A DNA stretch of 64,000 nucleotides from Aedes albopictus (taxonomy: Eukaryota; Arthropoda; Insecta; Diptera; Culicidae), in contig NC_085137.1 of assembly GCF_035046485.1 (NCBI RefSeq), forward strand, positions 502,344,536-502,408,535, read 5' to 3'. Position numbers and translations under genes: made by a program. Below, piece by piece: positions 42,144 to 55,149 of this stretch (position 1 is the first letter of the stretch; each line of letters begins with the position of its first letter). A model generated the notes under the pieces. That model was not told where the DNA came from. It did no database searches and saw only the letters and a list, made by a program, of their open reading frames with translations.

Positions 42144-43242
42144 CTTTGGGCCGCCGCTGCTGGGTCACATGCTGTCGTTGTCATTGGCTACAGAGCGAAA
42201 GAAACAATTCGAGGGGATCGTCAGATAATTAAAAGACACGGGTGGTGTTATCGCCGTAGGGAAGGTCACGGAGCCCCCCCGGAGAATCGGTGATGATGAT
42301 GAACAAAGAGCCTCTTGGAAATGGTACCTAAATTGGCGGAGTCGTTAATCACTCTGCGTGTGTGATGTTTCTCGACGATTGACTGTTGATTGATTGTTGA
42401 TCAGGACAGTGCGGTAATGATGCAACCGTTTGTTGGCGCATATTACCATCGAAATAAACTTGAACGTTTGACCATCTTGACCAGCGATGACCATGATGGG
42501 CGCTGGTTTTAGTTGATTGGACATTTGATGAGGCAAGGTGGTTCACTTCTTTTCAATTGCTTAAAGATTGCTGAAAATAATTGATTGCTTGGTAGTCCAT
42601 GGCTATTCGGTTAGCTCTTTCGTCAGATTTATACATGTTTTTAAATGCCGATCATCAAAAAAAAAAAAAAAAAGAAAAAAACAGTTTGAGCTTTGCTACG
42701 GCTTTCAATCAAAAAGCATTACATAAATTAATTGATTGATTTGTCTTTATTAAAGAGACTTTCAGCCCTTGGCCAACATAAATTAATGCCAAATGTTATG
42801 AATATTTCGATAATAAATTCATCAATACATTTGTTTAAATATCATGTTATCAATGACTTCATGCTATCAACATTATCATTATTATAGAACAATTTGTAAT
42901 ACTCCAGAAAAAAGTGCAAGTTTTTACTGGTACGTATGTTTTAGTCACTTACAAATTATATACAAAACCCTCATATTGCTCGTGAGTTTGTAGTACATAA
43001 ATCATGACACAAATACCCCAAAATCAGTCATAGAAATTTACACACTAAATAATTCTAGCTGGCAATCGAGTTCGTTGCAGGCAGTGCGCGCGAGCGGCTG
43101 CGTTTTCAAAACTGTCACACGCGTTTTCTTTGCTTCGGCTTGTTTCAAACACGGCCGGCCAAATTGCTTACAAATTGATCTTCGGTGTTCAACATATTTC
43201 TCTTACATGAAGATTTAGTGAATCACGTTGTGTTGAGTAGGG
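42144..43242. other. Upstream region of the RhoGEF gene
   Basis: Likely 5' untranslated or promoter sequence of the minus-strand gene, but no transcription start was identified. The segment near 43066-43160 is GC-rich (AGTGCGCGCGAGCGGCTGCG) against AT-rich flanks, the best promoter-like patch. A run of 15 A lies near 42660. Confidence 0.3.
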
Positions 43243-43253
43243 TAATTCGCGAT

Positions 43254-44345
43254 ACCGCCCAATTGCTATGTTATCATGTTTAAGGAAATTGTTGGAAAAA
43301 ATGATCCTATCGCGACTCGACCATTGGGTTGAATCGAATAGCTTGCTTTAAAATACACAGTTCGGGTTTCACAAGGGCAAAGGAACAAACGATTGTCTAG
43401 CGTTGCTTTCAACAAATATTCAACTGGCCTATGCGGAAAAGGAGAAACTGGCTTCAGTTTCTTGGACATTAAGGGCGCCTTTGATTCAGTTTCCATAGGC
43501 ATATTGTCAGAAAAACTGCACAATAGTGGACTACCAGGAATCTTAAATAATTTCTTGTATAATTTGTTGTCAGAAAAACATATGCGTTTCAACCTCGGAC
43601 AACTGTCAACTTCCAGAATTAGCTACATGGGCCTACCCCAAGGCTCATGTTTAAGTCCCTTGCTTTATAATTTCTATGTGAAAGACATTGATAGTTGCTT
43701 GGAAGGACAATGCACGCTAAGACAACTTGTAGATGATGCTGTGGTTTCTCTAAAGGGCCCACACATGCAGAAATGTTGCAAAGACCATTGCAAAATTCTC
43801 TAAATAATCTGTCAATCTGGGCAAGAGAATTAGAGATCGAGTTTGCTCCGCAAAAAACTCAATTGGTTGTGTTTTCTAGAAAGCGGAACCCAGCCCAACT
43901 GACACTCAATCTTTTGGGAATAGAAATCGACCAGTCTTTGACTTCGAAATACTTTGGGGTCTGGTTTGATTCAAAAGGCACTTGGGGTACCCAAATCAAG
44001 TGTTTGGTGCAAATATGTCAACAAAGGATCAATTTTCTACGCACAATTACCGAAACATGGTGGGGTGCTCACCCGGAACACCTCATAAAACTTTACAAAA
44101 CGACTATTCTCTCTGTTATTGAGTATGGCTCTTTCTGCTTCCACTCAGCAGCAAACTGCCACCTAACAAAGCTGGAACGATTTCAATACCGTTGTTTGCG
44201 CATTGCCCTCGGATGTATGCACTCAACGCGTAATGCGAGCCTACAGGTCATGGCAGGGGTGAAACCTCTCCAGAACCGCTTCTGGGAGCTCTCGCTAAGG
44301 TTACTTACTTATCAAGTGTGGAGTGAGCAACACACTTGTTATTGA
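43254..44345 (+). pseudogene. I-clade reverse transcriptase remnant
   Basis: RT fingers at the left edge (RPIAMLSCLRKLLEKM, then LDHWVESN and QFGFHKGKGTNDCLALLS), a frameshift near 43460, then motif A (FLDIKGAFDSVS), motif B (GLPQGSCLSPLLYNFYVKDI) and, where motif C should be, LVDDAVVSL instead of YADD. A second frameshift near 43780 leads to LNNLSIWARELEIEFAPQKT and the thumb region (SKYFGVWFDSKGTWG, IEYGSFCFHSA, QYRCLRIALGCM). It ends at TGA 44343-44345. LADD-type motif C is, from memory, common in this mosquito lineage, so V may be a minor change. Confidence 0.85.
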
Positions 44346-44467
44346 AAACTTCGAAGAAATGCTCAGTCAAAGTTCATGAGAATCTATCTGTTCTACATGT
44401 CATCTGACATAAGCCTCCTCGTGTAAACTTCACTAATGACAGTTCCTCTGTTAAATACGATCTGTCC

Positions 44468-45496
44468 ATGAAACAAGCTATTCATGGAATACCAGATCAG
44501 CTTCGATGTATTCCTCGCATTTTTAAAGAAAAGTACCAAAATGTCAATTCCTGTAAGAGATTCTTCACTAATGGGTCTCGCATAAATGGATCCACTGGTT
44601 TCGGTGTCTTCAATGAAAATTTCACCGCCTTCCGCAAACTTCAGGAACCTTGTTCGGTTTATGTTGCTGAGCTGGCAGCAATCAACTTCGCTTTGGGGAT
44701 GATTTCCAACATGCCCGTAGACCATTTCTTCATCTTCTCGGATAGCCTTAGTTCGATTGAGGCACTCCGGTCGATGAAACCTGTACAACATCCATCTTAC
44801 TTTCTTACAAAAATTAGGGAGCAGATGGGTGCACTGGTCGAAAGATCATACAAGATTACCTTTGTATGGGTCCCCTCGCATTGCTCAATTTATGGCAATG
44901 AGAAGGCGGACTCTCTCGCGAAGGTGGGCGCACAGGAAGGGGAGATCTATGATAGAAGAATTTCACATGATGAATTTTTCCATTTTGTTCGCAAGAGTTC
45001 TCTTCAAATTTGGCAAAATGATTGGCGAGATGGCCAGCTGGGACGGTGGTTACATTCCATTATTCCTAATGTTTCTTTGTCCAACCATTACTCGCTAGAC
45101 GCGCATGTATACAGGATTAGCCTCGCGTTGATCAATGTTTGTACTAAGTGCGGTTCCGGTTATGATGACATCGACCACGTAGTTTGGCAATGCCCGGATA
45201 ATGACGCCTCCAGAGCACTACTTTTGGATACCCTTAAGGCCCGAGGTAGACAACCCTTCGTTCTTGTGAGAGATGTGTTGGGGACCCGCGATGTTACATA
45301 CATGGGATGTATTTTCGACTTTCTTCGTTCTGCTGGTATAAAAGTTCAATTCGCTTGTGTTTTCTTCTCCAGTTTTTTTCTCTGTTTTTTCCTCTTTGTG
45401 TTACCAAGCTGTTCCTGGCCATCCGGAAGACCAAGTCCCACAACAAGTTGGTACCAACACCGCATGGCAACGAATACGCCAGCAAGATGCGATTAA
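44468..45496 (+). pseudogene. I-clade RNase H and C-terminal zinc motif
   Basis: RNase H motifs: FFTNGSRING, in which the first catalytic Asp is Asn (TNGS for TDGS), YVAELAAINFAL, IFSDSLSSIEAL and VWVPSHCSIYGNEKADSLAK. The C-terminal part has CTKCGSGYDDIDHVVWQC, a CCHC-like zinc motif. Comparison from memory suggests a short internal deletion between IIPNVSL and SNHYSLDAH. The loss of the first Asp would by itself abolish RNase H activity. The last 60 residues are 3' UTR translation. Confidence 0.8.
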
Positions 45497-45746
45497 CCCC
45501 CGGATGAGCTGCAGTGAAACTTTTGGTTCAATCCTTACCCTGTCCATCCCTCAAAATGTGACCATCTAACCTCGACCTGCCACGAGTACCCTGGCTTTCA
45601 CCCATTACTAACAGATATCATTAAAAAGTTATTACTCTGTATAATGTATACTATTAGGTACAAATAAAGATCCTCGGCTCCGTAAAGCGTTATACGCGAT
45701 TGAGCCCCAAAGAAATGAACTAGATAAAAAAAAGATAATTCGTGAT

Positions 45747-46585
45747 TATTGTAAGAGTTTGTGTTGTTCTCATGGGATTACGGATTGTTATGCTTGTAGT
45801 AAAGAAATGAGAAATAAAAAAAACATATAGGGTATGTGTTCCATCATTAATCTCACGCTCTCATATTCTTCTTATTCGAAAACAAGCGATTACGGCACCG
45901 ATTGATTCCGTTCTTTTTGTTTTCATGGGTGCTCACTTCTAACACAAAAAAACAAAAATAAGAAACAAAACAAACAGCGCTTCAATCCTTTGTTTCTCGT
46001 AGGATGAAAATGGGAGCCACAAGCTTAAGAAGGGAACCAATACTCTAATCTTTTAAAAAATCTCCGAAAACAACTTTGACCGTGTTCACAAGATCAGGCA
46101 ACTGTCTCTGCTGGAATGTAGTGATTTCATACGGAATAGGAAACCACACAAGTCAAAACAAAAAAGCCAAAAATTTGAAGCGATGCCCCAAACCAAAACA
46201 TAATCCAAACTAATTGTTATAATTGGTTGAAAGCTAATTACGCCCAAAAATATCATCGAATTGGTGCTGGTGGTTGGGTTGGGTTATCCCTTGGCGATAG
46301 TGGAACAGAAACAACGGCCGCCACAAAACAACAAATCATACAAAACACCGTCCATCACTCATCCGATCGAAACGCGCGAAGAGGCCAATTTTCGCACTCC
46401 GGGATTTACAGTAGTGATCAGCGCTAGAGAAACGATTTGTTTCTACGTAAATCAAGTTTGCCTTTGCACGTTTCGGTTTTAAAACTCAAAATTAGCCACT
46501 CAAATCTGCGTACGTTATGCTTAGAGACAAAATGATTTACCCATTTTTTTTCAAATATCAAAACAAGCATGGTGGCAGGCCCTGC
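45747..46585. other. Unassigned spacer
   Basis: A-rich and low-complexity near 45940-45985 (ACAAAAAAACAAAAATAAG). No gene recognised; the frame at 46227-46482 has no motif. Confidence 0.25.
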
Positions 46586-46789
46586 ACACCAAAAATCAAT
46601 TGAGGGTTTCAGTAAACATTTTGTTGGAATTCAGCAAAATTTTGCTGATTTGTTCAGTAAACTCTGCTGATCACCAGTAACGTTTTGCTGAAATTCAGCA
46701 AACTTTGCCGAAAGTTCAGCAAAAAATTTTGCTGAACCTTCTAGCTCGCCAAAATTTAGCAAAATATTGCTGAAAGCGTTTGGGGTGTG
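46586..46789. mobile_element. Short MITE built from TTCAGCAAAATTTTGCTGA words
   Basis: Starts CACACCAAAAATCAATT and ends AAAGCGTTTGGGGTGTG. Within 204 bp the word TTCAGCAAA or its inverse TTTGCTGAA appears about eight times, often head to head (TTCAGCAAAATTTTGCTGA at about 46630). This gives many possible hairpins. No duplication longer than a TG dinucleotide was found. Confidence 0.6.
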
Positions 46790-47209
46790 TGGACTTCATG
46801 TTTACACTTTCGTTTTTTAGGTTAAGTTTTTCACCAGAAATATAATATATAAAACCCAACAAGTAGTACAGATGATTACCGCTACTATGGGTGGCAGGTA
46901 CTCGGAGAATGTTGAAACTTTTCCGGATCTAAGAACACGTGAATATATATCTATTGGTGGGGTTGACCGAATTTGGAAGTAGGAGGGCCAGGGAGAACGA
47001 TCACTACATTTTGTTTGCCACGTGGAATACCGGCAGGAAATCGAGTAGGTGCGAAGTTGAAATACGCATATTTTTGCCAATTCCCAACCAATTTCAACAA
47101 ACTTGAGCTTAATCAGTTCAGGAACTCATTCTCTATCAACAGATTATTTGATTGGACCGATCTGATCACCTCAACTGATATTCATATTATTTAGCTTAGG
47201 CTATCTTAA
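46790..47209. other. Unassigned spacer
   Basis: Nothing recognised. Small frames lack motifs. Ends at the TTAA (47206-47209) of the next element. Confidence 0.25.
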
Positions 47210-50200
47210 CCCTCTACAGGAAATTGATCAATGATGGTCCATTTCGGAAACCTGAGGTCCATTTGGACCCCAAATTCGTTCATCTGTATCGCATGATCCT
47301 GATTTATTGGAATATCGGTGTCTTCAGTAAAGTTGTTGGGTTGGTCAAGGACTTACAGATGCTGGACCGTTTAATTCGGAATTTCATATATAGGCGGCGC
47401 TAGTGAGCATGTAAGTATTCAGTATTTGAGCACATATATAACAAGATCCTGCGAATTTTGGTGTCTTCTGCAAAGTTGTTTATTAGGTAAAGTGTTTACT
47501 CATGATGGACCGTTTGTTTGAAAATTTCACACATAGATGGCGCTACTGAGCGTGCAAATTTTATATTAATATATCTCAGGATCCTGATCACCTAGAATGA
47601 TGGTATCTTCGGCAAAACTGTTGAGTTGCTCAAGGACTGACAGATGCTGGTCCGTTTGATTCTGAATTTCACACATAGGTGGCGCTAGTGTGCATGTAAG
47701 TATTAAGTATATGATCGCATTTATATCAAGATCCTGACCACATAGAAATTTGGTGTCTATGGTAAAGTAGTTTATAGGGTCATGTGTTTACTTATGATGG
47801 ACCGTTTGTTTGAAAATTTCACACATAGATGGCGCTAATCGTGCAAATTTTATATTTCATATATCAGGATTTTGAGCACATAGAAAGATGATATCTCCGG
47901 CATAGTTGTTGGGTACGTCAAGGACTTACAGGTGATGTAGCGTTTGATTTGGAACTTCACGTATAGGTGGCGTTATTGAGCACGCATATTTCATATATCT
48001 CATATATCGCGGGATTCTGATCACTTAGAAAGAAGGAGTCTTCGGAAAAGTTGTTGCGTAGGCCAAGTACTTACTGACCATGGGCCGCCATACGTAGATG
48101 AAATTGGTCAGCATGCAAATTGTATATGTCATATATTTCAGGATTCTGAGCTCAAAGAAAGATGGAGTCTTCGGCAAAGTTGTTTGATAGATCAACGACT
48201 TACAGTTAATCGACAGTATAATTCGGAAATCCACATGTAGGTGGCGGTACCGAGCATGCAAATCAAATATCTCATTTATCTCAGGATTCATTGCCATAAC
48301 TTTCAGGTTTACCCATTTTGTTGAACAAGTTACTTTTTGCGTCATGGCTCACGCTGTATAACATAGTGACAATGAGTCCAATTTATGTGTGGGTATATGT
48401 TTGTTCTACTTACATGGCAAACTTGTGGCCGTGCGGATAGCATCGTCAAACATACTTGATGGTCTGTGCAAGAGAGAGAGCAGCGCTGGAGCCGTAGTGG
48501 ATTGGAAATTCTATTGTTGAATGAATTTTTAGAAATTTTAATCATTTGCAACCTATTTGTAACTAAATTTGTAACTAGCACCGCCTAGAGATGCAATTTT
48601 GCATCATCAAACTGTAAGCTCTTAACTCACCAAAAAGTTTTGCCGTGGAAACCATCTTTCTAAGTAACCAGCGTCCTGAGATTTAAAAAAAATATAGGCT
48701 CTTGAGCGCCACCTATTAGTGAAATTTCGAATCAAACAGCCCATCAACTGTTAGTCCTCGACCAGCTTAACAGTATTGCCGTGTACATCAAAACTCCAAG
48801 TAATTAAAACCCTGAGATATATGGGTGAGAAATTGTGTAATTGTTGTGTCTGTTTGCCTCTGATATCATAAGATGTGATATCTCTTAGCTTTTTCTGGGA
48901 TCCACTGGTATGCGTTGGGTTCATCAAAATATTTTAACAGTTCCTTGTGAACACGCTGCGTGTGCACTGAGTGGTGGTTTTATTTCTGAGTGCGCGCAGA
49001 AATTGTGCACTAGGATTATGACTGCAGGATCTTGTGCTATATGAGATATACAAATTGCATGCCCACTGACACCATCTATGAGCAAAATTCTGAGTTAAAC
49101 GACTTATTTGCAGAATCTTCAATTTTAATAAATAATCTGAATCCTTGTATGCTCACTAGCGTCATCTAATGACAGAGGTTCGAATCAAACGGTCCATTAT
49201 CTGTACATTCTTGACTTACCAAACATCTTTAATAAAGATAGTAGAAACGGTAAGAGAGTTATTAGGACCCTGGGATATTTGAAGTATAAAATTTGCATAC
49301 TCAGTGGCGCCACCTATGTGTGGATTTCCGATTCAAATTTTGCATAATCTGTAAGTTCTTGACCTATGAAACAACTTTCCCGAACACACCATCTTTCTAT
49401 GTGATCAGGATCTTGAGATATATGAGATGAAAAATTGGCATGCTCACTAGCGCCACCTATGTGTGGAGTTTCAAATCAAACCGCCCATTATCTGGAAGTA
49501 ACTGACAAACACAACAACTTTCTCGAAGGCGTCATCTTTCTAATGTCGTTTTCGTTTTTGCGGTGGTGCTACACCTTTGTAGCACTTTTGCACCGAAAAT
49601 GTCCGTGCTACACCGGTGCGGCACTTTTTCTGCACCGCGCGTGATAGCTGGTGCACACTGTGTCTGCGGCAAAAAATATTATCGAAAAAAAAAATCAGTA
49701 TCGTTAAGTCACCCAGCAATTTAAAGCTAAGGGTGCCCTCTTTCATTTGGTGCTAAGAGCAAAATGTTCTATCGGGGGGTCTAGAACAATTTTTATTTTT
49801 TTTCGTGATTTCTAAAACACCCGCCAAACTTTGTCTTGCCTACTGCGTTTTTTTGACGTTTCAAGTTTCAATCCAATACCAAGTCCCCGGTCAAAAAATG
49901 TTTTGAAGATCGATTCTCAAATACTCTCAATTTTTCCATGTTTTACGCCTCATAAACCTTCCTTGGGTGAAAACTAACAGAATAAAACTAAGACGATCGA
50001 AATCGGACATTCCGTTCGCGTGTTATGCGCGGTCCCACGTATGCCACTGCATTTTTATATATATAGATACCCATTTTGTATGGGAAAATGACCCCCGTTA
50101 GAACATTTCGCGCTTAGACTTACTGACCAACTTTCCCGAAAACGTAACGCTTCTACAAGCTCTAGACCTTCCGATAATTTCGTTCGAAGACATTGTACTA

Positions 50201-50574
50201 CTAAATTGTTTATGGTAAATAGTGCCATCTAGTGAGGAAATTTCGAATTAATCAATTAACCGCCAGATGGCGCATGACTTACCGAACAAATTTGCCGAAG
50301 ACATGAATATTCTAAAACATCAGAATCAAAAGATATAGAGAATTCAATTTGGTGTCCAAATGGACCCCAGGTATACAAAATCGCCGGTTGAAGTTTGACA
50401 TGGAATAAAAATCAAAGTATGCTATGAAATCAACTTTATTTTTGCTTAAATTATAGAACTAGGTCTAGTTTAAAGGTATTGAAAAAAATAAAGCCAGTAT
50501 GTTATACCCAACTTGTTTGCCATTACTCCTAAGTTGCCTGGGGTCCAAATTGACCCCAGGTATCCATTAGAGGG
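47210..50574. mobile_element. 3.4-kb piggyBac-type palindromic element, TTAA-flanked
   Basis: Begins CCCTCTACAGG and ends CCATTAGAGGG, with TTAA at 47206-47209 and 50575-50578. Subterminal GGTCCATTTGGACCCC on the left has relatives on the right (GGTCCAAATTGACCCC, GTCCAAATGGACCCC). The left half is a tandem array of about 140-bp units on plus, with the landmark AT(A/G)G(A/G)TGGCGCTA near 47393, 47526, 47673, 47824, 47963 and 48237. From about 48540 the same words appear inverted (GCGCCACCTATGTGTGG). A different insert seems present at 49540-50100. No transposase frame. Confidence 0.65.
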
Positions 50575-50578
50575 TTAA

Positions 50579-51190
50579 AAAGCTTGAGGCAAACCATATT
50601 CCCGCAATAAACTTGTTTCAGAATGACCACTACGCTGCTTTAATGCAAAGTGACGTAAGCGACATTGGCAATTTTGGCACATTTTTGATAATTACTTCAT
50701 AGATGCAAGTTTATGACTAGATCTTGCATCCTAATAGAAAAGATATACCACAGTAGCGTGATTTAAAAATCGTTTTTACTCTACAACGCTTATTCGATTC
50801 GTAACCAGATTGTATACCTTCTCCCAAAATTTGAGCTTTACGATCTCAGAATGATCAGATACACTGTGGCAATTTTTTATACCCATAATGCTAAGAGTGT
50901 TCATGGTGTTGTATAAAAACATGTTTCAGGATACCCAAGAACGGCCAAAATTTCGAAAACAGGGTAAAATTTTCGGAGACATGATCATTTCAGTACCGTG
51001 TGCGCCCGGAATTCTACGAGAGTATTTTTTGCTGTCCACAATTAAAATTTTAACATTTTTCAGCAACTTCATTCTATTTAAAATGAAGGAGTAAAAAAAA
51101 AGTTGCTTCAAATTTTCCACCAAATCGATTCGAAAAATTGACCACTTCATATTGAAATTCCATTGTTCCATACAAACTGACCAGTACTGT
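50579..51190. repeat. Dispersed repeat related to the element at 417-2260
   Basis: ATTCGATTCGTAACCAGATT with TCTCCCAAAATTTGAGCTT at 50794-50842 matches the outer arm block at 417-463 and its inverse at 2215-2260. The rest is AT-rich with no domain. Confidence 0.4.
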
Positions 51191-51830
51191 GCCTCGCTAA
51201 GGCGTGAACACAGCCGTCGTCGTCGACGATGACGAAGATGATGGTGGAAATAATGATTGAACTAGATTTCCTATTCTTCGGTGGAGAATGGCTCTCCACC
51301 ACCAAAGGCAAGGGTTTCTGCTTCTGCTGTTTTAGCTTTCATTGGTTTCGGTTGCTATTTTCTTCCATTTCTGTTCGGAGAGTGAATGCGGGCGGGCGGT
51401 GCGCTAGCTTTAATGTCTTTCCGGTAGCATAGGTTGCTAGGTTAGGAGAGGGGAAATCCCCGTTGGTTGGTTGGTTGGGCTGGGGCTGGGGCTGGAGTCA
51501 CACTGTATCGGATTCCGGACCGCCGACGGACCCGTACGGAACCACAGGCGTGAATGAAGTGCCGGTAGCTAATGGGCTGCTTTCTACGAGTTTAGGCTTC
51601 ACGCATTTGTGCACGGTGGTGCGAAGAAGCACGGGCTCGGTTCGATATGGGGCTGATGTAGAACAAATAGGCGCTAATGAAATGATTGGCGTTGCAAACC
51701 ACCAAACCGGTAGTAAACATGGCGTCAATTGGTACTACCGCAGCAATTCTATATGAATGCAGGTTACTTTGAGACAAACAATCGCACATTTTTTTATATT
51801 TAGTCTTCACTGAAAGAAAATTAAAAAAAA
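51191..51830. other. Unassigned, more GC-rich region
   Basis: Contains GTCGTCGTCGACGATGACG near 51216-51234 (palindromic) and GGTTGGTTGGTTGGGCTGGG repeats near 51458-51496. Frames at 51463-51756 (plus) and 51498-51728 (minus) overlap; neither has a recognisable domain. A host exon cannot be excluded. Confidence 0.25.
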
Positions 51831-52560
51831 AAATCCTCCAAAAAATCTTCAGGAAACTATCCGACTAATGTTTTAGACATTTCTCAAGAAAATATTCCAG
51901 AAATTCCTGCTGGAATTTCTATACATATTTATTATTTTCATTCTCCTATTTCCCCAAAGATTTCACCATGAATTTCAGTCATCCTGGTATTTTTCAAGGA
52001 CTCCTACTAGATTTGTGTCAAGGATTCCTCTAACAATTCTCCCATGATTGTGTCTAGGAATTTCTCCATAGTGTAGAATTAGCAACTAGTTAAAATACAC
52101 AAAAATAAAAACAAAAAAAAATTCCTCCATAGATTTTTCCGGCAATTACTCAAAGAATTCCTGCATGAATTTCTTAACGAATTCAACAACACATTTCAAG
52201 AAGATTTCTCCAAGATTTTTTTCAAAATAATTCCTAGTGATTCCTTCAAGGATCCCCCAAGGAATTTCTCCAGAAGTTTCTCATGGGACTATTTAAAGGA
52301 ATTCATCCAACGAATTCTGAAGGGATCTTTCTATGGATTTCACTAAGAAGGACTTAAGTAATTCATCTAAAGATCACTACTAGAAGTTCTCTAAGAACTT
52401 CTACCATTATTGGTTCTTCCATGGATTCTTGCAGGAGTTCCACCAAGTTTTTTTTTCCAGAAATTTCTTTAAGCATTTCTTTATGAAATCCTTCAACGAT
52501 TCCTCCCGAAATTTCTTTATGAATTCCTCTTAAAATTCTTCCAGCACATAGTGGTGCTGT
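51831..52560. repeat. Degenerate GGAATTCC array, pyrimidine-rich
   Basis: Words such as AATTCCTCCATAGATTT and GGAATTTCTCCAGAAG at irregular 12-bp-like spacing. Ends near an A-run of 18 at about 52568. Confidence 0.65.
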
Positions 52561-53149
52561 TCATTCAAAAAAAAAAAAAAAAAATAATCATGTGATATCA
52601 CATCATTTTCGCTGCACATCAGTCGCGTCGCAAGAGTAATGTACCCATTACATCCTTTCCACGCAACAAACCAGCCGCCGCAGCTTAGAGGTGGGTCTAG
52701 CAATCGCTAGAACCGGATCAATAGATGACTCATATATAAGTAAAATAATGACATGGATTCGTACACTGATCCGTTGATTGTGAGGCATATCTCTTACCTC
52801 TCGGCTATTTCACCGAGTTAGAAGATAGGTGATAAACATGATACTGCTTCTAGGTATCTGCTGGAATTGTTTTGTTGACACTTTCCAGTGCCAACCAAGG
52901 TATACATGGTGATAAATGTTGGAAAACGATGTAACTGAATGAAGTTACGGTAAAAAATTAATACATCACCAGAAATTACGCGCCTGCATATTACAAATTT
53001 ACGTAAGGGTCTATGGGGGAGCGGATGATAGAGAAATCTTACGCGCCAAACCAACATAATTAGGTTCTCATACAAAAAATCTGAAAGGGGGGGGGGGAGG
53101 TGGTATCGAAAAATCATGAAAATACCATAACGTTGTAAATGGACAGCCC
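52561..53149. other. Unassigned spacer with a G11 run
   Basis: No gene recognised. A run of 11 G at 53087-53097. The segment 52930-53145 reads on minus as a likely dispersed repeat (GGGGCTGTCCATTTACAACG), but no second copy lies in this window. Confidence 0.3.
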
Positions 53150-55020
53150 CTACTCTAGGAATATCTCGGAAAATTCCTGCAGGAAATCCACGTAACACGT
53201 CTCCTACAATTTCTCTAAAAAATCTTTAGGAGTTCTTCCATCAATTCCTCCATTCCTTCCTACTCTATGAATTCTATAAAAAATGCTACAATAGTTTTTT
53301 TTACAGAGAATCCTCCAAAAATTATTTTCAATAATTCATTAAGGAATTTTCTCCAATGATTCGTCCAGGAACTCCTCCAAGAAATAGTCCTGGAAGAGAA
53401 ATTCAGGAATTTTCCCAATGATTTTTCCAGGTTTTTTTGTTAGAAAAAATTAGAGAAATTCTACAAGAATTCCTACGATTTTTTCCGAGAATTCCTTCAC
53501 GCTATTGGTTATATAACATTCCTCCTTTCAAATATTCGTTAATAACTTCTTCTACGATTCCTCCAGAAGCTTATCCAAGCTCTTCTGCAGGATTTTATTT
53601 AAATATTACTCTTGAAATTTTATCAAGGATTTATGAACTTCTAGAATAATAACTGCAAGAGCTCTTCCAACGAATCTAGTGTTTTTTTTCATGAATTCTT
53701 TCGATTTTTCTTCTTTGAATACTCATTCCAAGCAACACACAATTCATATAGGAGTTACAGCAGTTGATTGTATAAAATAATTTGACGTGATTCCAGTATT
53801 GCGTTAGATATACGTCAAATTAAATTCTATACGGCGTGTTGCTTGTGCATATATTACTCTATGAATTTTCCCAATAATTCTTTGAGGAATTCCTTTAAGG
53901 TCTCCCCAGGAGCTATTCCAATAACTGCTGCAGAGATTTCTCTTTGAATTTCTGCACGATTTTCTGCAGGTTAACTTTTTAGGTATCGTTGGAAATTTGT
54001 CTAACAACTCTTTCGAGAAGAACCTTAGATGGAACTCCTGAAGAATCCTTAGAATAATCTATGGAGAAAGCCGTGGAAGTTAGACTGGAGATCGTTGGAG
54101 GAATTCTTGGAAGGATTGTCCAAGGAACTATTTGACGAATTCATAATGTACGGGAAGGATCTTAAGCAGAGTTTCGTGAGAAGTCTTTGGAAGAATTTAT
54201 GGTGGAGTTCAACGAATAAATGTGGAAGAATTGAATGCTTTTGAAAATGCTTGAGTCAATCCTTGGTTGGGTTGATGAAACAAATTATATAGAGTTGAAA
54301 AAATGAAAGAATTACTGGAGGAATTCATTGGGGGTTTTCAAAAGAACTTTTAGAAGACGGTTTTCAAAAATTCCCGGATGGAATCAACACAAATCAAATA
54401 TAAAAAATCCCAAAAATAGCCTTGGAAAGTTTTGGAGAAATCCTTGGAGAAATTTCAAAAGGAAACAAAGGAAAAAACATCCATGATTCATCCCTATACC
54501 TACTCTAAAAGGAATCCCAAATAGAACTTCTGAAGTATTCTCTGGAAGAATTCCTGAAGAAGTCCCAGAAGAAATTCCTAAAGAAATACCAAGAAGACTT
54601 ATTGAAGGAATCTGTTGATGAATTCCCAGGTGACAGTTTTAAAGGGATTTTTTAGGACATTTTTGAAGAAATCTCTTTAGGAATAATTCCTGCAGCAAAC
54701 CCGAGAAAACCACCTGAAGGTATCCCGAGAAGAATTCCTGAAACAATCTTGGAAGGAATTCCTGAATGAAGCCCAGAAGGAATTCGTTATGGAATCTCCG
54801 GAAGAAAGGTGAAGAAATTCCAGGTGAAATTTCCGAACGAATCCCAAGAGGAATTCCCGAAGCCATCCTGGGAGAAATTCCTGAAAGAGTCCCGAAAAGA
54901 ATTTTGATAGAATCCCGAGAAGAATTTCTGCAAGAATCTTAAGAAGATTTCCTGAAGAAATCCCTGGATGAATTCTTGAAAGAATCCCAGAGGAATTCCT
55001 CCAGGTATGCCCAGAGTAAT
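53150..55020. repeat. Degenerate GGAATTCC array, polarity switch near 54.0 kb
   Basis: Pyrimidine-rich units to about 53980, then purine-rich (GGAATTCCTGAAGAA, GAATCCCGAGAAGAATT). The minus-strand frames at 54639-55181 are repeat-derived peptides rich in Phe, Ser and Leu. Confidence 0.7.
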
Positions 55021-55149
55021 TCGTAAACGAATGGAATAATATTTGTAGCTTGGCCATTATGGTCACAAGGGCTTCCGAAAACAGCGTACGGTAGCCCAAA
55101 AACTTTTTTTTCAATAGTATTTAATAAAAAAACGTCGTGCCAACAGCAA

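Larger units (their letters stand above)
43254..45735 (+). mobile_element. 5'-truncated I-clade LINE (LINE 3)
   Basis: Starts within the reverse transcriptase and ends in an A-rich tail. It is flanked by TAATTCGCGAT (43243-43253) and TAATTCGTGAT (45736-45746), an 11-bp target duplication with one difference. Order is RT, RNase H, CCHC-like tail, typical of the I clade. At least two frameshifts and a stop separate the domains. The 3' UTR contains GGCTC (45676-45680) and GAGCC (45702-45706), a stem also seen in the relic at 18245-18381. Confidence 0.85.

Noticed and set aside
41235..42293. 352-codon plus-strand open frame
   Set aside because: It lies antisense to the RhoGEF exon, whose codon pattern, splice sites and domain continuity support the minus strand. 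The same holds for plus frames at 39243-39887 and 40099-40644.
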